A stretch of DNA of 64,000 nucleotides. Origin: an uncultured Oscillospiraceae bacterium. GTDB lineage: Bacteria > Bacillota > Clostridia > Oscillospirales > Ruminococcaceae. Position 1 is the stretch's first letter, and every line of letters begins with the position of its first letter. The notes under the pieces are model-generated. The model saw nothing but the letters and a program-made list of their open reading frames with translations. It was not told where the DNA came from and searched no databases. Shown here piece by piece: positions 58,993-64,000 of this stretch. The stretch spans positions 1-64,000 of the forward strand of contig UQGL01000009.1 in NCBI GenBank assembly GCA_900540595.1, given 5' to 3'. Position numbers and translations under genes: made by a program.

Positions 58993-61380
58993 AATAACTT
59001 CCTCCGTTGTATCGTTTGTTTCGGCGGGCTGCACAGGGCAGCTGCCGGTGGGGCAGGCAGCAGGCGCGGCGGCCGGTGCGCGCGCCGGGGCTTTGCGCTT
59101 CGGCGGGGCATCGTGGGCGGCGCTGCGCGGATCAAAGGTGTTGAGGCGCAGTGCATTCGTGACCACGCAGACACTCGACAGGCTCATCGCGGCCGAGGCA
59201 ATCATTGGGTTGAGGGTGATGCCGAGGCCGGTGAAAACACCCGCCGCCAGCGGAATGCAGACGGCGTTGTAGAAGAACGCCCAGAACAGGTTCTGGTGGA
59301 TGTTGCGCACGACCGCGCGGGACAGCCGCACGGCGGCGGGGACATCGGCCAGATCGCTGCGCACCAGCACGACATCGGCGGCATCAAGCGCTACATCGGC
59401 ACCGGCACCGATCGCAATACCGGTCTCGGCGCGGGTCAGGGCGGGGGCATCGTTGATGCCGTCACCGACCATGGCCACGCGGCCCTGCTTCTGCAGGCGG
59501 CGGACCTCGGCCTCCTTACCGGCGGGCAGGACCCCAGCAATGACATGGTCGGCGTCCAGACCGACCATCGCGCCGATGTGGCGCGCGGTGGCCGTGTTGT
59601 CACCGGTCAGCAGCACGACCTGCAGGCCGAGCGCCCGCATCTGGTCGATGGCGGGCTTGGAGGTGGGCTTGACGACATCGGCCACGCCGATGACACCGGC
59701 CGGCCGCCCCGCCAGCGAGAAGTACAGCGGGGTAATGCCGTCGCGGCTCATCTCGGCACCGGCCTGTATAAGGTCATCGGGCAGGGTGCAATGCGTGGCG
59801 ATGAAATCGGCGTTGCCGCCCGCGATGACCTTGCCTGCGACCTTGCCCTGCAGCCCCTTGCCGGGGATGGCAGTAAAGTCCGACACCGTGGTGTAGGAGA
59901 GCTTGTCGGTGTCGGCGCGCTGCAGGATCGCGCGTGCCAGCGGGTGCTCGCTGCGCAGCTCCAGCCCGGCGGCCATGCTGAGAAGGAATTTTTCCGGCAC
60001 ATTGCGGGTGCCGATGATCCGGACAACGCTCGGCTCGCCGGTGGTGACGGTGCCGGTCTTGTCCAGCAGGACGGTGTCAGTGTAGCCGGTGGTCTCAAGG
60101 CTGGCGGCTGTTTTAAACAGGATGCCGTTTTTGGCACCCACACCGCTGCCGACCATGATGGCTACCGGCGTGGCCAGCCCCAGTGCGCAGGGGCAGCTGA
60201 TGACCAGCACGCTGATGCCGCGCGCCAGCGCAAAGGTGAAGGTCTGGCCGAGCAGCAGCCAGATCAAAAAGGTGGCCGCCGCAATGCAGATGACGGTGGG
60301 TACAAAGATGCCGGAAACTTTGTCGGCAGTCTTGGCCAGCGGGGCCTTGGTGGCGGCGGCATCCCGCACAAGGCGGATGACCTGCGACAGGGTGGTGTCC
60401 TGGCCGACACGCTCGGCCCGGCAGGTCAGTGCGCCGTTCTGGTTGATGGTGGCGGCGCTGACCGGGGAGCCGGGGAACTTGTCCACCGGCATACTCTCGC
60501 CGGTGAGGGCCGCCTCGTTGACCGAGGAAAGCCCCTCGGTGACGGTGCCGTCCACAGGGATGCTCTCGCCGGGGCGGACTAAGAACAAATCGCCGACAGC
60601 GACCTCACTGACAGGGACGGTGACCTGCTCCCCATCGCGCAGTACGCAGGCGGTCTGGGGGGCCAGCTTCATCAGGCTTTTCAGCGCATCGGTCGTTTTG
60701 CCCTTGCTGTAGGCCTCCAGCGTTTTGCCGACTGTGATCAGCGTTAAGATCATCGCCGCCGACTCAAAGTAGAGGTCGTGGCGGTACTGCATGACGAGGT
60801 CGTCATTGCCGGAGGAAAGGCCGAGGCAGATCATGACAATGGCAAACAGGCCGTAGGCGAGCGAAGCGCCTGCGCCGAGGGCCACCAGCGTGTCCATGCC
60901 GGGGGCGCGGGTTTTCACGCCCTTCCAGCCAGAAATGAAGAAGGCGCGGTTGATCCAGCAGACCGGCAGTGTCAGCGCAAGCTGCGTGCCGGCGTACAGG
61001 ATGGCATGCCAGCCGCCGCCGTGGAATACGCTGCCGAGCGGCAGGCCGATCATGTGGCCCATCGAGACATACATGAGCGGCACAAGGAAGCAGAGGCTCG
61101 CAATCAGGCGCTTTTTCAGCCGGGGGGTCTCGGTGTCCTCCAGCTCAGCGCTTTCGCTCTCGGCGGTGGCGGGGGATGCGCCGTATCCGGCAGCATCCAC
61201 GGCGCGGAGGATGCGTTTGGCGGTGGCGTCAGGGTCGGCATCGGGGGCATAATCGACCTGCATCGAGTTGGTCAGCAGGCTTACCGTGACCGATGCCACA
61301 CCCGGCACCGCCGCAACGGCTTTTTCTACATGGCCGGCGCAGGCCGCACAGCTCATGCCGGTGATATCGTAGCGTTGCAT
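58780..61380 (-). CDS. copA: Copper-exporting P1B-type ATPase with N- and C-terminal HMA domains
   Basis: 866 residues. N-terminal heavy-metal domain GMSCAACAGHVEKAV (CxxC), eight predicted membrane helices, actuator loop with TGESMPVD, SCPCALGLATP (the CPC metal site), phosphorylation DKTGTVTTGE, SEHPLARAIL (HP), and MVGDGINDAPALTRA (hinge). After the last helices a Pro/Ala-rich linker with CPTGSCP leads to a second HMA domain (GMMCGHCEATVKKALEAL). It pumps Cu+ out of the cytoplasm using ATP. The C-terminal HMA is unusual for CopA and has its own ribosome binding site and ATG. No CsoR/CopY regulator gene is adjacent. Confidence 0.95.
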   Translation of the reverse strand: MQRYDITGMSCAACAGHVEKAVAAVPGVASVTVSLLTNSMQVDYAPDADPDATAKRILRAVDAAGYGASPATAESESAELEDTETPRLKKRLIASLCFLVPLMYVSMGHMIGLPLGSVFHGGGWHAILYAGTQLALTLPVCWINRAFFISGWKGVKTRAPGMDTLVALGAGASLAYGLFAIVMICLGLSSGNDDLVMQYRHDLYFESAAMILTLITVGKTLEAYSKGKTTDALKSLMKLAPQTACVLRDGEQVTVPVSEVAVGDLFLVRPGESIPVDGTVTEGLSSVNEAALTGESMPVDKFPGSPVSAATINQNGALTCRAERVGQDTTLSQVIRLVRDAAATKAPLAKTADKVSGIFVPTVICIAAATFLIWLLLGQTFTFALARGISVLVISCPCALGLATPVAIMVGSGVGAKNGILFKTAASLETTGYTDTVLLDKTGTVTTGEPSVVRIIGTRNVPEKFLLSMAAGLELRSEHPLARAILQRADTDKLSYTTVSDFTAIPGKGLQGKVAGKVIAGGNADFIATHCTLPDDLIQAGAEMSRDGITPLYFSLAGRPAGVIGVADVVKPTSKPAIDQMRALGLQVVLLTGDNTATARHIGAMVGLDADHVIAGVLPAGKEAEVRRLQKQGRVAMVGDGINDAPALTRAETGIAIGAGADVALDAADVVLVRSDLADVPAAVRLSRAVVRNIHQNLFWAFFYNAVCIPLAAGVFTGLGITLNPMIASAAMSLSSVCVVTNALRLNTFDPRSAAHDAPPKRKAPARAPAAAPAACPTGSCPVQPAETNDTTEEVIMNKTIHIEGMMCGHCEATVKKALEALDGVTGAAVSHEAGTAVVTLSRDVADADLKAAVEAKDYTVTGIDA

Positions 61381-61406
61381 GTGGATAGGACTCCTTTTCT
61401 ATACAG

Positions 61407-61542
61407 CCTTCCCCTGCGGGGGAAGGTGGCGCAAAGCGCCGGATGAGGGGAAAGTATAGGGTTGTCTGCCGTTTGCGGGCAGCGGTGGCAGGGCCGGCCC
61501 TCATCAGTCTGCTTCGCAGACAGCTTCCCCCGCGGGGGAAGC
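61407..61542. repeat. Intergenic palindromic repeat element
   Basis: CCTTCCCCTGCGGGGGAAGG at 61407 and GCTTCCCCCGCGGGGGAAGC at 61523 enclose GGTGGCGCAAAGCGCC, ATGAGGGG / CCCTCAT and GTCTGCTTCGCAGAC. About 136 bp with matching ends; it looks like a dispersed non-autonomous chromosomal repeat between copA and gluQRS. Confidence 0.7.
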
Positions 61543-61558
61543 CATGGGGCTGCTTCCA

Positions 61559-62479
61559 TTAAAACAGCCCTTCCGGCAAAACAATGTCGTTTTTCGGCAC
61601 CTTGGCCCAGTCGAAGGTGCGGGCCAGATCCTGCGGGGTCGCGGGGGTCGGGCGGTCCTGCAGGCCGCAGGCAAAGGCCAGCCTGCCGATGATCTCCTCG
61701 GGCGAATAGCGGGCGCGCAGGTGTTCAAGGCTCTGGTCGCCGTCCCGCTTGGAGAGGCGGCGGCCGTCACTGGCCAGCAGCAGCGGCAGATGGTAAAACT
61801 GCGGGGCGCGCAGGCCCAGCTCGCGGTAAAGCCAGAGCTGGCGCGCCGTGCTGGACAAAAGATCGCTGCCGCGCACGACCTCGTTGACCCCCATCAGGGC
61901 ATCGTCCACAACGACCGCCAACTGGTAGGCGAACACGCCGTCCGCCCGGCGCAGGTAAAAATCCCCGCAGTCCCGGGCCAGATTCTCGGCGCAGGGGCCC
62001 ATGTGGCCGTCCTCAAAGGCGATGACCTCATCGGGCACCCGCACCCGCCAGGCGGGGGCACGGGTCTTGGCGCGCTCGGTGATCTCAGCAGGCGTCAGGC
62101 TGCGGCAGGTCCCGGCGTAGACGACCTGACCGTCACTGCGGTGGGGCGCACTGGCGGCGTGAAGCTGGCTGCGGCTGCAAAAGCAGGGGTAGACCAGCCC
62201 GCAGCGGGATAATTCGTCGAAATACCGCTGATAAATTTCGCTGCGCTCGCTCTGGTAGACCGGCGGTGTCGGGCCGTCGGCGGCAAGGCCCAGCCACGCC
62301 AGATCGTCTATGATGGCGTCCGCGTAGCGGCGCGGGCAGCGCTGGGCGTCCAGATCCTCTATGCGCAGCAAAACCTGCCCGCCCTTGCTTTTGGCGCTCA
62401 GCCAGGCGAGCAGGCAGCACATCAGGTTGCCCAGGTGCATCCGCCCGCTGGGGCTGGGTGCATAGCGTCCGGTCGTCAT
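61559..62479 (-). CDS. gluQRS: Glutamyl-queuosine tRNA(Asp) synthetase
   Basis: 306 residues. A truncated glutamyl-tRNA-synthetase fold with the HIGH-like GRYAPSPSGRMHLGNLM, LLRIEDLDAQRCPRRY, a zinc site (YPCFCSRSQL and YAGTCRSL) and the KMSKS-like GRRLSKRDGDQSLEHL. The anticodon-binding domain of true GluRS is absent. It glutamylates queuosine in tRNA-Asp. Its start overlaps the aminopeptidase stop by 4 bp. Confidence 0.93.
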   Translation of the reverse strand: MTTGRYAPSPSGRMHLGNLMCCLLAWLSAKSKGGQVLLRIEDLDAQRCPRRYADAIIDDLAWLGLAADGPTPPVYQSERSEIYQRYFDELSRCGLVYPCFCSRSQLHAASAPHRSDGQVVYAGTCRSLTPAEITERAKTRAPAWRVRVPDEVIAFEDGHMGPCAENLARDCGDFYLRRADGVFAYQLAVVVDDALMGVNEVVRGSDLLSSTARQLWLYRELGLRAPQFYHLPLLLASDGRRLSKRDGDQSLEHLRARYSPEEIIGRLAFACGLQDRPTPATPQDLARTFDWAKVPKNDIVLPEGLF

Positions 62480-63774
62480 TCCAGCGTGTAGGTGCCGTCG
62501 CCGAGGGCACGCAGGTGGACGCGGTAGAAGGCGGCCACGGCCTTGGTCATCGCCTCGGCATCCGCCACGGAGGCCGTCTCAACGGCGCTGTGCATGGCCA
62601 GCTGCGCACAGCCGATGTCCGCCATCGGGATGGGCAGGGTGTGGCTCTGCAGGTTGCCCAGCGTGCTGCCGCCCGGCTCATCGGCGCGGTTGGTAAAGAC
62701 CTGCACCGGCACGCCGGCCTTCTCACACACAGCGCGGAAAACCGCACCGCTCACGGCGTTGGTCGTGTACTTCTGGCTGGCGTTGTACTTCAGCACGACA
62801 CCGCCGCCCATCCGCACGGGGGCGCAGGGGTCAGCCTTCTGCGGGAAGTTCGGGTGGGTGGCGTGGGCGTTGTCGGCGCTGAGCATAAAGCTGTTCGCCA
62901 TCGCGCGCGCGGCAGCCTGCCCGCTGTGGGGCACAGCGTCGAGGATGCGGTCCAGCACATCCCGCAGGAAGCTGCTCTCGGCACCCATCCGGCTGGAGGA
63001 GCCGACCTCCTCGTTGTCAAACATGGCCCAGACGGGGGCGCAGGCGCTGTCGGCCTCGCCGGAGGCATCCAAAAACGCGAGCAGCGTTGTGGCGGCGCAC
63101 TCCAGATCGTCGATGCGCGGGGCCATGAAATATTCGTTGTCGGGGCCGATCTGCACGGGGGCCTGCCGGGTGACAAGCTGCAGATCCCAGTCGAGGATCT
63201 CCTCCGCCGTGATGCCAAGCTCCTCACAGACAAGGTCGGTCAGCGTGCGGCTGCCTGCGGGACCCCACAGCGGCTGCATGTCGATCTGGGAATTGAACAC
63301 CTTGCCCTTGTTCACATCCCGCTGGAAGTGGATGGCCAGTGACGGAATGACGAGCAGGTCGCGGTCGATGTAGACAAGGCGGCTCTGCACGCCGTCCTGC
63401 GTTTTGACCAGCACGCGGCCGCCCACGGTCAGCGGGCGGTCCAGCCAGCTGGCCATGATCATGCCGCCGTAGCCCTCCACGCTCAGTCGGCGGCAGCCCT
63501 CATTCTCGGGCATGTCGGCCTTGATCTTCCAGCAGGGGGAGTCGCTGTGGCTGGCAGCGATGCGCCAGCCGCCGATGGCGTGCTGCGGCACCCGCCATGC
63601 AATGACAGCCGAGCCGTTGCGGGTGATGTAATAGCCCTTGCCGGGCTCCAGGTTCCAGTAGTCGGCCTCCTCCAGACGGGTGAAGCCGGCAGCCGCAAGC
63701 CAGCTTTCAGCGGTGGCGGCGGCGTGGAACGGGGTGACGGATTCCTGCAAAAATTCTACGAGTTCATCGTACAT
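62476..63774 (-). CDS. M18-family aminopeptidase
   Basis: 432 residues from ATG 63774 (AGAGGAG upstream); the longer open frame upstream has no support. Metal and active-site motifs of the tetrahedral M18 enzymes: RIAASHSDSPCWKIK (first His/Asp), FDNEEVGSSSRMGAES (Glu pair), LSADNAHATHPNFP and a late GCAQLAMHSAVETAS (His). Cytosolic zinc aminopeptidase preferring acidic or neutral N-terminal residues. It is translationally coupled to gluQRS. Confidence 0.93.
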   Translation of the reverse strand: MYDELVEFLQESVTPFHAAATAESWLAAAGFTRLEEADYWNLEPGKGYYITRNGSAVIAWRVPQHAIGGWRIAASHSDSPCWKIKADMPENEGCRRLSVEGYGGMIMASWLDRPLTVGGRVLVKTQDGVQSRLVYIDRDLLVIPSLAIHFQRDVNKGKVFNSQIDMQPLWGPAGSRTLTDLVCEELGITAEEILDWDLQLVTRQAPVQIGPDNEYFMAPRIDDLECAATTLLAFLDASGEADSACAPVWAMFDNEEVGSSSRMGAESSFLRDVLDRILDAVPHSGQAAARAMANSFMLSADNAHATHPNFPQKADPCAPVRMGGGVVLKYNASQKYTTNAVSGAVFRAVCEKAGVPVQVFTNRADEPGGSTLGNLQSHTLPIPMADIGCAQLAMHSAVETASVADAEAMTKAVAAFYRVHLRALGDGTYTLE

Positions 63775-63973
63775 AGGTTGTTTTCTCCTCTTACACATTT
63801 CCCTGCGCGAAGGGCGGGGCGATCGTTCGATGTATGCTACTATTCTAACGCAAAAGCGGTGCAGAAACAAGTTGCAAACGCGGGAAAAATGCTCTATACT
63901 CAGTATATTCCAATGGTCGCTTTTGACAAGTACGCACTTTTTGGAAACCGCTACCCAAAAGGAGAGTGTGACA
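63775..63973 (+). promoter_or_regulatory. Divergent intergenic region
   Basis: It holds a ribosome binding site for the aminopeptidase gene on the minus strand and, on the plus strand, TATACT near 63894 and AAAGGAGAG at about 63958. No gene is seen in between. Confidence 0.35.
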
Positions 63974-64000
63974 ATGCACCCGAACGAACACTGCAACTGC
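63974..64000 (+). CDS. Start of an unidentified gene, cut by window end
   Basis: ATG 63974 lies 7 bases after AAAGGAGAG. Only MHPNEHCNC is visible, rich in His and Cys. The protein cannot be named. Confidence 0.45.

Noticed and set aside
58885..60582. 565-residue open frame on the plus strand opposite copA
   Set aside because: Antisense shadow of CopA in high-GC DNA; Gly/His/Asp-rich product without motifs.
1..64000. CRISPR array
   Set aside because: No set of regularly spaced 20-40 bp repeats was seen; the only regular repeats are the 24-bp units without spacers at 12413 and short arm-type sites.

Overview
The window looks like a Clostridia chromosome (Bacillota), most likely Oscillospiraceae/Ruminococcaceae of the Gemmiger-Subdoligranulum-Faecalibacterium kind. 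This is inferred from the GC-rich housekeeping genes, strong AGGAGG-type ribosome binding sites, the darA-holB-ricT gene order, and the style of the mobile elements. No rRNA or species marker is present, so the genus is a guess.

Layout. (1) 1-1200: end of a chromosomal A-type flavoprotein gene and a decayed gene. (2) 1285-3405: remnant element A, reduced to an excisionase and a tyrosine integrase, ending at a 3' half of tRNA-Ser(CGA). (3) 3406-18011: element B, a complete-looking integrative mobilizable element. It has a rep-like gene, tnpV, oriT, mobC and mobA, a Schlafen-type ATPase, a defence cargo, then repressor, excisionase and integrase. The defence cargo is a DUF262/DUF1524 nuclease, an ASCH protein, a GNAT-PUA-like protein and a BcgI-like nuclease-methylase with its S subunit. 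B ends at a second tRNA-Ser 3' half. (4) 18012-43360: a composite region. It starts with a dual-HTH protein and a decayed IS3-family element. Next comes a 14-kb glycoside cluster: AraC regulator, GH3, SGNH hydrolase, alpha/beta hydrolase, two GH78 alpha-L-rhamnosidases and two GPH sugar symporters. A fragment of the same IS closes the cluster, followed by broken genes (DUF3846, GLUG repeat protein). Element D follows (repressor, excisionase, RepA-like ATPase, mobC, mobA, integrase), then an intact tRNA-Ser(CGA). Two tRNA-Ser 5' halves lie just to the right. (5) 43500-53832 and 58499-64000: GC-rich chromosomal core genes. They include a c-di-AMP receptor, DNA polymerase III delta', RicT, ferredoxin, AroD, patatin, a HAD phosphatase, an ECF S component, BirA, a phosphoesterase, RsmI, acylphosphatase, CopA, GluQRS and an M18 aminopeptidase. 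(6) 53880-58497: an AT-rich defence islet (AbiE toxin-antitoxin plus a second BcgI-like restriction-modification pair) between rsmI and acyP.

How it fits together. tRNA-Ser(CGA) has been used repeatedly as an integration site with crossover in the anticodon loop. Each insertion left a split tRNA half, so the halves record element borders and order. Elements B and D each carry a divergent repressor/excisionase switch with paired operators, a relaxase and a candidate oriT. The cargo falls into two themes: phage/plasmid defence, and probably intracellular removal of rhamnose and glucose from imported plant-type glycosides. Two defence systems of the same architecture (fused nuclease-methylase plus separate S subunit) sit in different islands. 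Both S genes carry repeats and a perfect hairpin in the linker between their recognition domains.
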